Under the pieces are notes generated by a model. That model was not told the DNA's origin, ran no database searches, and was given only the letters and a program-made list of their open reading frames with translations. From contig JAJRSO010000061.1 in assembly GCA_024278755.1 (NCBI GenBank), positions 50,938 through 114,937 of the forward strand: a stretch of DNA of 64,000 nt, read 5' to 3'. This document shows positions 45,158-55,812 of this stretch, piece by piece; position 1 is the first letter of the stretch, and each line of letters opens with the position of its first letter. The translations under genes and the position numbers were made by a program. The stretch is from Calditrichota bacterium (GTDB lineage Bacteria > Calditrichota > Calditrichia > Calditrichales > Calditrichaceae).

Positions 45158-46933
45158 TTGTTAAAAACTATAAATTTAAAAATTATAGCCTGGTCAGAAC
45201 CGGTTAACCGCAGTTTGCGGATCTTTTCTTACCTGCTGGCTTTGACGGCAATATTCAGTCTCGTTACAGAATACGGATTTTATATTTCCAGTAATTGGCA
45301 AAGCAGACTGGCCCGGCTTGATATTTTAATACTCTTCTTTTTTGTCCTGCAGTTTTTAATTAAAACGGTTTTTACACAGGGGCGTCTATCGTTTTTAAAA
45401 AGGCACTGGTTCGAAACCCTCTTGATAATTGTAATTATTGTCCGGACCATATTCCTGATTAATGTTTTGGGCATGGCTGCCATCTCACGTTTTATTACCG
45501 GTGTTGACGTAGGTGTGATAACCAAACTGACCATTGCCTCTGCTCAGATTATAATTGTCCTGTCGCTTATCAGCGGAAGCCTGCGTTTAAACCGAAAAAT
45601 AGCGGCGCTAAAATTTCACCCGGCCCAAACCCTGCTGCTGAGTTTTTTAATCGTTATCATTGCTGGCGCTATTTTTCTGCTACTGCCCAAGGCAACGGCT
45701 CCGGGAAAAGAGCTGAATGTACTGGACGCTTTTTTTACATCGACCAGCGCGGTTTGCGTAACGGGTTTAATTGTGGTCGACACCGGTTCTCATTTTTCCT
45801 ATTTTGGGCAAATGATCATCCTGATTTTAATTCAGATCGGCGGGCTGGGCATAATGACCTTATCCAGTTTTCTTGCCCTCTTTTTCGGCCGGGGCATGGC
45901 TGTAAAAGAACGGGTGCTAATGCAAGAAATGCTGAATATCGACCGGTTGGGAATGATCGGCCGTTCTCTGCGGCTGGCGGTAAGCCTTACCTTTTTGTTC
46001 GAAGCGGCAGGCGCGTTTCTTCTCTTTTTTAGCTGGAACCGCCCGGAATGGAGCTTTTTTGAACGGATTTATCATTCGATATTTCATTCGGTTTCGGCTT
46101 TTTGTAACGCCGGATTTTCACTTAATCCCGATTCCTTTGCCGGTTTCAGTCAAAATTACGCCGTTATGACGGTAATTATGGTATTGATTGTTGTGGGTGG
46201 CATGGGTTTTATTGTTTTAATGAATATCGGAGGCATTCACATCCGCCCTCTGCACGGCCGGAAAATTGTCCGGCGCTGGTCGGTGCAAACGAAATTAGTT
46301 GTACTGATTACAACGATTTTATTAGTTTCGGGAATGATTCTGCTGTTGTTTACGCAGCATTTTTCAGGTAGTCCGTTTAACCGTTTTATGCAGGCTCTGT
46401 TCTCTTCGGTTACGGCCCGTACCGCCGGTTTTAATACGGTCGATTTCAGTACATTTGGCGTTCCCGCGGCGCTGCTGATTATTGTTTTGATGTTTATCGG
46501 CGCTTCCCCCGGTTCTACCGGCGGGGGTATTAAAACCACAACGGTGGGTGTATTATTTGCCAGTCTTGTATCTATTATCACAGGTAAAAGCCGCATTGTT
46601 TTATTCCGGAAAAGTATTTCATATACCGTTCTTAATCGCGCTTTGGTGGTGTTTGCGTTTTCGATTATGGTGATTAGTGTTTCTACCTTCCTCTTAACGA
46701 TAACCGAGCATGCGCCTTTAATTAACATTTTTTTTGAAGAGGTTTCGGCTTTTGCCACCGTGGGACTTTCTCGCGGGTTAACGCCGAATTTATCCGAGTG
46801 GGGACGAGTGATTATTATTTTATCGATGTTCATCGGCAGAATTGGCGCCCTGACCCTGGCCTTTGCCATAACCGCGCCTAAAGAACGGTTACGCATCGAG
46901 TATCCGCAGGAAAAAAGTGTGATGGTGGGGTAG
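45158..46933 (+). CDS. TrkH/KtrB-family potassium transporter with N-terminal extension
   Basis: A 591-residue membrane protein. From about residue 165 it follows the TrkH/KtrB plan with four selectivity-filter motifs: TSAVCVTGL, VSAFCNAGFS, VTARTAGFNTV and VSAFATVGLSRG. About 165 residues and four helices precede the first TrkH helix. The family imports K+ (or Na+) with a regulatory partner, encoded next door at 47017. Start TTG 45158 is the only plausible start found between an in-frame TAA (45148) and the first helix, but its ribosome binding site is weak. Confidence 0.85.
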   Translation: MLKTINLKIIAWSEPVNRSLRIFSYLLALTAIFSLVTEYGFYISSNWQSRLARLDILILFFFVLQFLIKTVFTQGRLSFLKRHWFETLLIIVIIVRTIFLINVLGMAAISRFITGVDVGVITKLTIASAQIIIVLSLISGSLRLNRKIAALKFHPAQTLLLSFLIVIIAGAIFLLLPKATAPGKELNVLDAFFTSTSAVCVTGLIVVDTGSHFSYFGQMIILILIQIGGLGIMTLSSFLALFFGRGMAVKERVLMQEMLNIDRLGMIGRSLRLAVSLTFLFEAAGAFLLFFSWNRPEWSFFERIYHSIFHSVSAFCNAGFSLNPDSFAGFSQNYAVMTVIMVLIVVGGMGFIVLMNIGGIHIRPLHGRKIVRRWSVQTKLVVLITTILLVSGMILLLFTQHFSGSPFNRFMQALFSSVTARTAGFNTVDFSTFGVPAALLIIVLMFIGASPGSTGGGIKTTTVGVLFASLVSIITGKSRIVLFRKSISYTVLNRALVVFAFSIMVISVSTFLLTITEHAPLINIFFEEVSAFATVGLSRGLTPNLSEWGRVIIILSMFIGRIGALTLAFAITAPKERLRIEYPQEKSVMVG

Positions 46934-47016
46934 GCGGATTGTTTTGTAGGGTGCAATGCCGGATCCATAGAGCCGACCCTGCTAAAAGCAAATTTTGAGC
47001 ATATTGAGGAGAAGAT

Positions 47017-47694
47017 ATGAATACCTATTTAATTGTCGGGCTGGGAATTTTTGGCCGGGAACTGGCGCTGGATTTAATCGAAAAGGGCGCCGAAGTAATA
47101 GCCGTTGACGATCAGATGGAACGGGTGGAAGAAATTCAGGATATGGTCACCTATGCCATTCGTCTCGACGCCATTGATGAACGGGCGCTTTCCGGCCTTG
47201 GAGTGCAGGATGTAGATATGGCGGTGGTTTGTATCGGTGAAAATTTTGAAGCCAACCTGCTGGCAGCCGTAAATCTGTTACAGTTGGGTGTTAAAAAAGT
47301 TGCCTCCCGGGCGGCCAACGCGACTCAGGAAAAAATTCTGCGGGCCGTTGGCGTACATCTGGTTATTTCTCCGGAAATTGAGGCGGCCGAACGTTTGTCG
47401 TACAGGCTGGTACACAGCGGTTTGCTGGATATTAATTTTCTCGGGGGCAATTCGGTGGCAGCCAAAATCAGGGTGCCTAAGCTGTTTATCGGTAAAACGC
47501 CGGCCGAGCTGGAACTGCGCCGTAAGTATGATGTCAATTTAACAGCCATTCATCATCTGCAACCGGAGGTGGACGGAAAACACGTGCCGCCGATTATCGA
47601 CAGTAATCCGGCCGCCGATGTCGTCTTCCAGGAAAATGATATTTTGGTTTTAATTGGACAGAGTAAAAATATTCAAAAATTATCAAATTTGTAA
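47017..47694 (+). CDS. KtrA/TrkA-type potassium uptake regulator
   Basis: A 225-residue protein. The N-terminal Rossmann domain (VGLGIFGRELALDLIEKGAEVIAVD; 1-135) binds nucleotide, and the C-terminal RCK-C domain (~140-225) senses ligands. It gates the TrkH-type channel encoded immediately upstream, from the cytoplasmic face. A good GAGGAGA Shine-Dalgarno lies 5 nt before ATG 47017. The 83-bp gap suggests the pair is one operon. Confidence 0.92.
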   Translation: MNTYLIVGLGIFGRELALDLIEKGAEVIAVDDQMERVEEIQDMVTYAIRLDAIDERALSGLGVQDVDMAVVCIGENFEANLLAAVNLLQLGVKKVASRAANATQEKILRAVGVHLVISPEIEAAERLSYRLVHSGLLDINFLGGNSVAAKIRVPKLFIGKTPAELELRRKYDVNLTAIHHLQPEVDGKHVPPIIDSNPAADVVFQENDILVLIGQSKNIQKLSNL

Positions 47695-48141
47695 CCCCTT
47701 TTCGGATTAAAAAACAGAATGCTTTGTCGTATTATGTGGATAGCGTAATTTAAAGAAATGCCGCAAACTGACACCGGTTTTTACGGATAGATCTGCAAGA
47801 AACTACCGCAGGCGTTCAACCTCCTCGCTCCGTGATACGCGCTAAAGCCAAACCCTTTAAGCGCCTGATTAAAACAGATACAAACAATCGTACCGTAGAA
47901 CTATGAAAAGGTGGACTCAGTGAAAACCATTTTCAGAGTTTTAAAATGCCCTTAATATCATTTTAAATTAGTGGCTTTTCTTTTATTGGGTTTGTCCATA
48001 TTCCTACGATTAAACAAAGAATCAGAAATAGAGTTTCCGGCTCCATAAATCGGCACAAAAACACGCACCCGAAGTTATTTTAATATAATTTGACATTCTG
48101 CTCCTCATCGAATATATTTGCAACCGTTTTTAGCAGCAGCC
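47695..48141. other. Intergenic stretch before tRNA-Arg, nothing recognised
   Basis: 447 bp with AT-rich parts and no supported ORF or strong hairpin. Confidence 0.5.
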
Positions 48142-49689
<1,548 letters not shown>

Positions 49690-49706
49690 TGAATCGAAAG
49701 AGATAA

Positions 49707-50555
49707 ATGTTCGGAAACCAGTCATTCCGTATCGGTCCGGGCGGTGGATTGCCACCCGCGATAAAAAACATTATTTTTGCCAATGTCGTCATTTTTTTGA
49801 TGATGTTTTTAAACCAAAATCTTGCCTATTTTTTTATTGATAATTTCGGATTAAAATCCGTTGATGTCCTTTATCATTTTAAAATATGGCAGCCGGTAAC
49901 GTATATGTTCCTGCATGATCCTTATAGTATCATGCATATCCTGTTTAACATGATTTTTCTTTGGATGTTTGGCGTTGAACTGGAACGGGAATGGGGTAGC
50001 AAAGAGTTTTTAAAGTTTTATTTTATCACCGGTATCGGCGCCGGGGTTATAAATATTTTATTAACCGGTATTTCGGCCGCGCCGACCATAGGCGCTTCCG
50101 GAGCCATTTACGGGGTCATGCTGGCCTATGCCATGCGCTATCCGGATCGGATGATCTATATCTACTTTCTCTTTCCGGTTAAGTTAAAATACTTTATGGG
50201 CTTTCTGATTATGGTGCAGTTTTTCTCCACCTTCAGCCAGTTCTCCGACGGGGTTGCCCATGCCGCGCATCTTGGCGGAATTGTAATTGCTTATGTGTAT
50301 CTGAAATACTGGTATTTGTTTTATAAAGCAAAATCCGCTTTTAAAGATATTTATAAAAAAGGCGGGAAATCCGATTCGAAAATGAAATATACGCAAGGCG
50401 GTACCGATCAGACCGAATACTACCGTCAAATGATAGATGAATTATTAGATAAAATTAATCGTGTCGGTTATTTAAACCTCTCTGAAGATGAAAAAAGAAA
50501 ACTGGAAGAGGGAAGCCGCTATTTGCGGGAGCACGATAAAAATAATATGAATTAA
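49707..50555 (+). CDS. Rhomboid-family intramembrane serine protease
   Basis: A 282-residue protein with six predicted helices and a soluble C-terminal tail. WQPVTYMFLHDPYSIMHILFNM, GASGAIYG with the catalytic Ser, and HAAHLGG with the catalytic His are the rhomboid core motifs. The ~80-residue C-terminal tail is charged and helical (LDKINRVGYLNLSEDEKRKLEE). It cuts membrane proteins within or near a helix; substrates are unknown. The start follows AGAGAT 5 nt upstream. Confidence 0.92.
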   Translation: MFGNQSFRIGPGGGLPPAIKNIIFANVVIFLMMFLNQNLAYFFIDNFGLKSVDVLYHFKIWQPVTYMFLHDPYSIMHILFNMIFLWMFGVELEREWGSKEFLKFYFITGIGAGVINILLTGISAAPTIGASGAIYGVMLAYAMRYPDRMIYIYFLFPVKLKYFMGFLIMVQFFSTFSQFSDGVAHAAHLGGIVIAYVYLKYWYLFYKAKSAFKDIYKKGGKSDSKMKYTQGGTDQTEYYRQMIDELLDKINRVGYLNLSEDEKRKLEEGSRYLREHDKNNMN

Positions 50556-50657
50556 ATTTCATAAAAACTGTTAAATTAAAATGTCAGCCCGATACGGTTT
50601 GTATTTGGCGCCTGCATTCATACAAATAATTGGTTTTCTCTATGGAGGGGATGTGAA

Positions 50658-50894
50658 ATGTCATATTTTGAAAATCTAACCTGCGGGTGTGAAGACTGTC
50701 ATTATAATCACGAAGCGCTGTGTTACAGGGAATCCATTACGCTCGATTTGAACGGTACCTGCGAAAACATGGTCAACTGTGATGACTTTCAATGTCAGGA
50801 TTGTGAGTTTTTCGATTTTTGCAAAAAAGAGAAAAAATATAACTCCATCGCTTTTACGACAAATTCAGATTATTATAATGACGATGAATACTAA
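50658..50894 (+). CDS. Small Cys-rich protein, DUF1540-like
   Basis: A 78-residue protein with nine Cys in the first 56 residues (C-x-C-x2-C, HYNHEALC, GTCENMVNC, QCQDCEFFDFC) and an acidic, Tyr/Asn-rich tail. The opening pattern TCGCEDCHYN ... C ... I-x-L ... GTC resembles the DUF1540 motif, a short probable metal-binding fold. It has a strong GGAGGGG Shine-Dalgarno, which supports it as a real gene. Function unknown. Confidence 0.7.
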   Translation: MSYFENLTCGCEDCHYNHEALCYRESITLDLNGTCENMVNCDDFQCQDCEFFDFCKKEKKYNSIAFTTNSDYYNDDEY

Positions 50895-50921
50895 CCGGTG
50901 GATCTTTTCACCGGTTTTTAT
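50893..50921 (+). terminator. Terminator between the Cys-rich gene and the convergent acyltransferase
   Basis: Stem AACCGGTG / CACCGGTT with an 8-nt loop followed by TTT; it overlaps the end of both convergent genes. Confidence 0.7.
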
Positions 50922-52045
50922 AATGAATATTGGTAAATCCGGTAGGTTTTATATTTCTCTGAGCCAATATTCTGAATCGCATTGTTCATTGGAAAATTGT
51001 CTTCCAAAATCCAGGACATCTCAGCTGCAGTATAACCGCCTTCCAACGCTTTCTTAATGGATTCCATATAAAAAATCGAACCCAGTCCCAAATGTTCATA
51101 TTCCCGTTTTACACCGAGAATGATAACACGCAACGTTTTTATCTTTTTTAAACCGAACAATAATTTAAAAATCCCGGTAGGCAGCAGTTTACCATTTGGT
51201 ATCTTGGCGAAAATTTCATTGACATTGGGGATAGTTACGCTAAAAGCAATGGGTTCGCCGGCTTTTTCGGCAATAAATAAAAGGTTCTCATCGGCAATGG
51301 GTTTAAGCTCGTCGGCTACGTTATCTATTTCGGCGTCTGTAAATGGAACAAAGCCCCAGTTATCGCTCCAGGCGTTATTGTATATATCCTTTATAATTTT
51401 AATTTCTTCATTTAGATTTTTCTTTTGCAGGTTACGCATGGTTATATCGTGCCGTTTGAGCACTTTTGCGGCAACACGGCGCATTTTATCAGTGGTGTTT
51501 TCATCGGCCGCTTTTGGTGTAATAATCCAGGCGAACAGATCCTTTGCTTTTGTGTTACCAAATTTTTCCACCAGCTTTTGGTAATACGGGTGATTATGGG
51601 TCATCATCAAATAGGGCGGCGTATCAAATCCGTCAATCAGCAGGCCTGCTTCATCATTGGTAGAGGGGTTCATCGGGCCGAGCATGGAATCTTTCCCTTT
51701 GGCACGTAACCATTCCGCCGCGGCATTAAATAAACTGTTGGCGGTTTCCTGATCCTCAATACACTCAAAAAACCCCCAAAAGCCCACATTATCCTTATGG
51801 AAATCATTGTGATTTTGATTGGTGATGGCTGCAATACGACCGGCTAAAGAGTCGTTTTTGTAGGCCAGAAAAAAGGCAATTTCGGCGTGTTGGTAAAATG
51901 GATTTTTCTTGGTGTTTAAAATATCCCTCCGCGCCATTCGTAACGGACTTACCCAATTGGAAAGGTTCCGATTGATCGTCCATTCGAAATTAATAAAGGT
52001 TTTTATCTCTTTTTTGCTTGCTGCCTGTATGATTTTAACTGCCAT
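50918..52045 (-). CDS. GNAT-fold acyltransferase-like protein (candidate ceramide synthase)
   Basis: A 375-residue protein. The C-terminal part (~215-375, including LFIAEKAGEPIAFSVTIPNVNEIF and LRVIILGVKREYEHLGLGSIFYMES) looks like a GNAT/acyl-CoA N-acyltransferase fold of the YghO-like type. The N-terminal part has FLAYKNDSLAGRIAAITNQNHNDF ... GFWGFFECIED. A GGAGTTATT Shine-Dalgarno precedes ATG 52045. It lies 14 bp downstream of the serine palmitoyltransferase-like gene in one operon. A bacterial ceramide synthase of this fold (bCerS of Caulobacter) acts next to Spt and CerR; the same role is inferred here, not shown. Confidence 0.7.
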   Translation of the reverse strand: MAVKIIQAASKKEIKTFINFEWTINRNLSNWVSPLRMARRDILNTKKNPFYQHAEIAFFLAYKNDSLAGRIAAITNQNHNDFHKDNVGFWGFFECIEDQETANSLFNAAAEWLRAKGKDSMLGPMNPSTNDEAGLLIDGFDTPPYLMMTHNHPYYQKLVEKFGNTKAKDLFAWIITPKAADENTTDKMRRVAAKVLKRHDITMRNLQKKNLNEEIKIIKDIYNNAWSDNWGFVPFTDAEIDNVADELKPIADENLLFIAEKAGEPIAFSVTIPNVNEIFAKIPNGKLLPTGIFKLLFGLKKIKTLRVIILGVKREYEHLGLGSIFYMESIKKALEGGYTAAEMSWILEDNFPMNNAIQNIGSEKYKTYRIYQYSL

Positions 52046-52059
52046 AATAACTCCGAAAA

Positions 52060-53247
52060 TTAAATAATATGCAGTTCATTTCCTACTTTTCTCATTGCTG
52101 CCAGCACCTGTTCCAAATCATTATCGGTAAGGGAAGACATAAAACTGGTACGTATCAGCGCTTTATCCGGTGCCACGGCCGGGCTGATTACCGCATTGGC
52201 AAATACTCCTTCATCAAAAAGTCTGCGCCAAAACATAAAGGTTTTTTCGTCTTCGCGAATATAAATGGGTATGATAGGCGTATCTTTGCTGGTGCCGATA
52301 TCAAAGCCCAAGGTTTTAAATTCTCTGCGCATTGTGTCGCCAATATATTTAAGACGCTGCATGTGCTCGGGTTCTGTTTGAATGATGTCTAAAGTTTTCA
52401 ATACAGCGGCCGTGGCGGCAGGCGTAGGCGAAGCGCTAAAAACCAGCGGACCGGCAAAATGTTTAATAAAATTTATAACTACTTCGGGGCCGGCTACAAA
52501 CCCTCCCAAAGACGCAAAGGATTTGCTAAAGGTGCTCATAACGATATCAACCGGTTCTTCCATACCTAAAAACTCGCAAGCGCCGCGTCCGTGCTTGCCA
52601 AGAACGCCTATCCCGTGTGCTTCATCTATATAAATCCGGGCGTTGTATTTTTTGGCCAGAGGAACGATGGAGTGTAAATCCACCACATCACCCTCCATAC
52701 TGAATACACCGTCGCAGACAATAATTTTACCCTTATTTACATTCAGACCGGCAAGCACCTGTTCCAGCTTGTTTATGTCGCCGTGAGGGAAACGCTTAAC
52801 GGTGGCTCCCGTGGCCGCCCAGGTACCCGCATAAATAGAGGCGTGGTCGGATTTATCAATAATAATATAGTCGTTTTTTCCGGCAATAGTAGAAATTGCC
52901 CCCACATTGCTCATATAGCCGGTACTGAAAATCAGGGCGGATTCACGATTCATGAAGCGGGCCAGTTTTTCTTCCAGTTCCAGATGAATATCAAGCGTTC
53001 CGTTTAAAAAGCGCGAACCCGAACAACTGGTTCCGTATCGGCGTGTCGCTTCTACGGCAGCTTCCACAACCCGTTCGTCATGGGTCAGCCCGAGATAATT
53101 ATTGGAACCAATCATAATAACTTCCCGGTTTTCCATCATTACCCGTGGTCCGTCATTGCCGGAAAGAGGAATAAAATAGGGATAAATTCCGGCTTCGATT
53201 GTCTCTTTGGCGCGTGTGAAACGATGACATTTATCGAAAATATCCAA
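52060..53247 (-). CDS. Serine palmitoyltransferase-like alpha-oxoamine synthase
   Basis: A 395-residue PLP enzyme. The start MDIFDKCHRFTRAKET matches FCB serine palmitoyltransferases, followed by IGSNNYLGLTHDERV, GTSCSGSRFLNGTLDIHLELEE, the EAHGIGVLGKHGRG loop and STFSKSFASLGGF with the PLP Lys. It should condense serine with an acyl thioester to 3-ketosphinganine; 8-amino-7-oxononanoate synthase or KBL are the alternatives. The start is TTG 53247 with GGAGG 4 nt upstream. The adjacent GNAT protein and NAD epimerase favour the sphingolipid role. No acyl carrier protein gene is adjacent. Confidence 0.85.
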   Translation of the reverse strand: MDIFDKCHRFTRAKETIEAGIYPYFIPLSGNDGPRVMMENREVIMIGSNNYLGLTHDERVVEAAVEATRRYGTSCSGSRFLNGTLDIHLELEEKLARFMNRESALIFSTGYMSNVGAISTIAGKNDYIIIDKSDHASIYAGTWAATGATVKRFPHGDINKLEQVLAGLNVNKGKIIVCDGVFSMEGDVVDLHSIVPLAKKYNARIYIDEAHGIGVLGKHGRGACEFLGMEEPVDIVMSTFSKSFASLGGFVAGPEVVINFIKHFAGPLVFSASPTPAATAAVLKTLDIIQTEPEHMQRLKYIGDTMRREFKTLGFDIGTSKDTPIIPIYIREDEKTFMFWRRLFDEGVFANAVISPAVAPDKALIRTSFMSSLTDNDLEQVLAAMRKVGNELHII

Positions 53248-53385
53248 ATAACCTCCAGGATAGAATGTGTTAGTACTTTGGCGAAAATATCAAATTAGGT
53301 AAATCTCCTTTAATGATCAAGGTTGCTTAATATACGAAACTTTGTTAAAATATACGACCGATTTCTCTATAGAACAGGAATAAAA

Positions 53386-54366
53386 ATGAAAGTACTATTA
53401 ACCGGCGCCACCGGATTTGTAGGAAGTCATCTAACCGAGTATCTGCTTAAAAAGGGCTATGAAGTCCGCTGTCTGGTGCGTTCGACCAGTGATTTGCGCT
53501 GGATTGCGGATCTGGATATAGAGTGCCATTACGGCAGTATGTTTAACCTGGAATCGTTAAAGTCTGCATTGAAAGAGGTTGATTATGTCTTTCATGCCGC
53601 CGGGCTTACCAAAGCGCTGAAACCCTATGAATTTACGGAAGTAAATGAAATCGGCACCAAGAATCTGGTTCAGGCGCTTCTGGAAAATAAACAGAAGCTG
53701 AAACGTTTTGTATTGGTGAGTTCTCAGGCTGCGGTCGGACCTAGTCCCGGTATCGAGCCCATTGATGAATCGCATACGCCTAATCCGGTTACCGCCTACG
53801 GCAGAAGTAAACTGGAAGCCGAAAAGATTGTAAACAGCATTAAAGACCGGGTTCCCGTGACCATTGTGCGTCCGCCGGCTGTTTACGGACCGCGGGACAA
53901 AGATGTTCTGGAGTTTTTTAAAACTGTAAAAATGGGGCTGATTCCGAAATTTGAAGGCAAAGAAAAATATGTAAGCATGATCCATGTGCAAGACCTGGTA
54001 CGTGGTATTGTGTTAGCGGGCATCCGAAAAAAGGCAGAAGGCAAGACCTATTTCATTACCAGTCCGCGTCCTTATACCTGGGAAAAAATCGGTGTTATTG
54101 CGCTTCAGTATTTTAAGAAAAAAGGCATTCGGATTAATGTCCCCGCCTTTTTTATGAGCGGGCTTAGTTTTGCTGCGGATGGGTTAAGCCGTCTTACCGG
54201 AAAAGTTTCTATTGTAAGCCGCGAACGGGTAATTGACATGAAACAGGATTTTTGGGTGTGCAGTCCGCGCAGGGCCAAAGAAGATTTTAAATTTGAAGCA
54301 AAAATTTCGTTGGAAGACGGAATTAATGAAACACTTTCCTGGTATCAGAAAAACAACTGGCTGTAA
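53386..54366 (+). CDS. NAD(P)-dependent epimerase/dehydratase (candidate 3-ketosphinganine/ceramide reductase)
   Basis: A 326-residue extended short-chain dehydrogenase. The cofactor motif is TGATGFVGSHL (residues 7-17), the acidic turn is LVRSTSD, and the catalytic YGRSK (Tyr-x3-Lys) occurs near residue 147. It resembles the epimerase assigned as CerR in the bacterial ceramide pathway. The start is ATG 53386; AGGAA lies 5 nt upstream. The frame opening at 53323 has no ribosome binding site. It is divergent from the SPT gene by 138 bp and coupled (1-bp overlap) to a small membrane protein. Confidence 0.8.
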   Translation: MKVLLTGATGFVGSHLTEYLLKKGYEVRCLVRSTSDLRWIADLDIECHYGSMFNLESLKSALKEVDYVFHAAGLTKALKPYEFTEVNEIGTKNLVQALLENKQKLKRFVLVSSQAAVGPSPGIEPIDESHTPNPVTAYGRSKLEAEKIVNSIKDRVPVTIVRPPAVYGPRDKDVLEFFKTVKMGLIPKFEGKEKYVSMIHVQDLVRGIVLAGIRKKAEGKTYFITSPRPYTWEKIGVIALQYFKKKGIRINVPAFFMSGLSFAADGLSRLTGKVSIVSRERVIDMKQDFWVCSPRRAKEDFKFEAKISLEDGINETLSWYQKNNWL

Positions 54367-54599
54367 TGGCAATTGTAAAATACGATCCCAATTCCAAAAA
54401 AACACCACTCTGGAATGATATCCTTAAATTCAGTAAAAATAAATATGTTACTGCATTAATCTTGGTTTTAATAGGGTTAACGGGAATTATCGTACCCGTT
54501 ATTCCCGGCATTCTTTTATTTGTTTTGGCAATTGCTCTGCTTAAAAAGGGAACCATGCAAAAGCTGCGCCGTCGTTTTCGGTCCAACCGTAAAAAATAA
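54366..54599 (+). CDS. Small membrane protein, PGPGW-like
   Basis: A 77-residue protein with a charged N-terminus, a hydrophobic region (about 27-60) containing TGIIVPVIPGILLFVLAIALL, and a basic tail. The Pro-Gly turn between two short helices is the PGPGW-family pattern. The ATG overlaps the stop of the epimerase gene (TAATG), so it is translated with it. Function unknown. Confidence 0.75.
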   Translation: MAIVKYDPNSKKTPLWNDILKFSKNKYVTALILVLIGLTGIIVPVIPGILLFVLAIALLKKGTMQKLRRRFRSNRKK

Positions 54600-54603
54600 T
54601 ACC

Positions 54604-55632
54604 CTAAAACTTTTCCAGTTCCGCATTAACCATACTCAGCATAATTGCTTTTTCGCGCATAGGCATAAAAGCGCTTTTAAAACCGGAAACGATAACATTC
54701 TTTAAATCCGCCATATTCCAATTGGCGTATTTGGCTGCGAGATAAAGCTCGTCGGTGAGTGTGGTTTGCGAAATTAAACGGTTGTCGGTATTGATGGTAA
54801 CCCGCAAACCGTAATCATAATAAAATTTTAAAGGATGTGTTTCGTACGAGGCGGCTGCTTTTGTCTGAATGTTGCTGGTCAGGCAAATTTCCAGCGGGAT
54901 GCGGTGATCGTTTATATAGTTTAACAAATCACCGTCCTCTTTTAGTAGTGTACCGTGGCCGATCCGGTGTGCTCCACAGTAGTGCAGCGCCTGGTGGATG
55001 CTTTCGGGCCCGTACGCTTCGCCGGCGTGTGCGGTACAATTAATATTGTTGTTCAAAATCAGATAAAAGGCTTCGCGGTGGTGTTTGGCCGGGTAGCTCT
55101 CTTCGGCGCCGGCCAGATCGAATCCCACAACGCCCTGATTTTTGTAAGCCATGGCCAGCTCGGCCAGTGTCAGCGATGTTTCGGGGTTGATGTTACGCAT
55201 CCCGCAGATAAGAACGCCGGTTTTAATGGAATACTTTTTTTCGGCAGCCTTTAATCCAGCTAATACGGCATCCACAATTTCAGTTAATTTTAGCCCTTTG
55301 CGTGTGTGCAGCACCGGAGAATAGCGTACCTCAAGATACCAGATGTTTTCTTTGGCGGCGTCTTCGGCCAGTTCAAAGGCCGTACGGGTTAAAGCCTCCG
55401 CTTCCTGCATAACCGAGAGTGTGATATCAAACGGGCGTAAATATTCCACAAGGCTTTTACATTTTAACCCCGGAGCCAGTAACTGTTCCAGTTCTTTTTT
55501 ATCATCGGTAGGTAGTTTTATATGTTGTTTTTTTGCCAAATCAATTACGGTATCGATGCGCACGCTTCCGTCTAAGTGGCAGTGCAGATCTGTTTTGGGC
55601 ATCTGGCGAATTACATCTTTATCTATTGTCAT
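54604..55632 (-). CDS. add: Adenosine deaminase
   Basis: A 342-residue amidohydrolase that converts adenosine to inosine. Metal and catalytic motifs: PKTDLHCHLDGS (about 12-23), CTAHAGEAYGPESI, GAHRIGHGTLL and the late TINTDNRLISQTTLTDEL. Length is normal. AGAGG is 5 nt before ATG 55632. It lies in a minus-strand group with other nucleotide-repair genes. The stop is TAG, showing TAG is a normal stop here. Confidence 0.94.
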   Translation of the reverse strand: MTIDKDVIRQMPKTDLHCHLDGSVRIDTVIDLAKKQHIKLPTDDKKELEQLLAPGLKCKSLVEYLRPFDITLSVMQEAEALTRTAFELAEDAAKENIWYLEVRYSPVLHTRKGLKLTEIVDAVLAGLKAAEKKYSIKTGVLICGMRNINPETSLTLAELAMAYKNQGVVGFDLAGAEESYPAKHHREAFYLILNNNINCTAHAGEAYGPESIHQALHYCGAHRIGHGTLLKEDGDLLNYINDHRIPLEICLTSNIQTKAAASYETHPLKFYYDYGLRVTINTDNRLISQTTLTDELYLAAKYANWNMADLKNVIVSGFKSAFMPMREKAIMLSMVNAELEKF

Positions 55633-55685
55633 TTTAACCTCTAAAATATATGATTGTCTGTCGATTTACTAACGGGGTTTAAATC

Positions 55686-55801
55686 CCATCCGGATGGGTA
55701 TTATTCCCCGACTCTTGGGTTGTTATAATTATTCAGATCGTTTGGATATCCCGTTGCCCCGATAAATCGGTATTTTAAACTTGCGGCGGGGTTGTTCATT
55801 T
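55686..55801. repeat. Dispersed intergenic repeat B, copy 2
   Basis: Same element as 40607-40723, same orientation, with the shared CCATCCGGATGG palindrome and the ACTTGCGGCGGGGTTGTTCA 3' end. It lies between yjjX and add. Confidence 0.85.
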
Positions 55802-55812
55802 CGTTCCGTTAT

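Noticed and set aside
46237..46968. 243-codon ORF antisense to trkH
   Set aside because: Shadow frame of a strong membrane protein gene; no family features or ribosome binding site.
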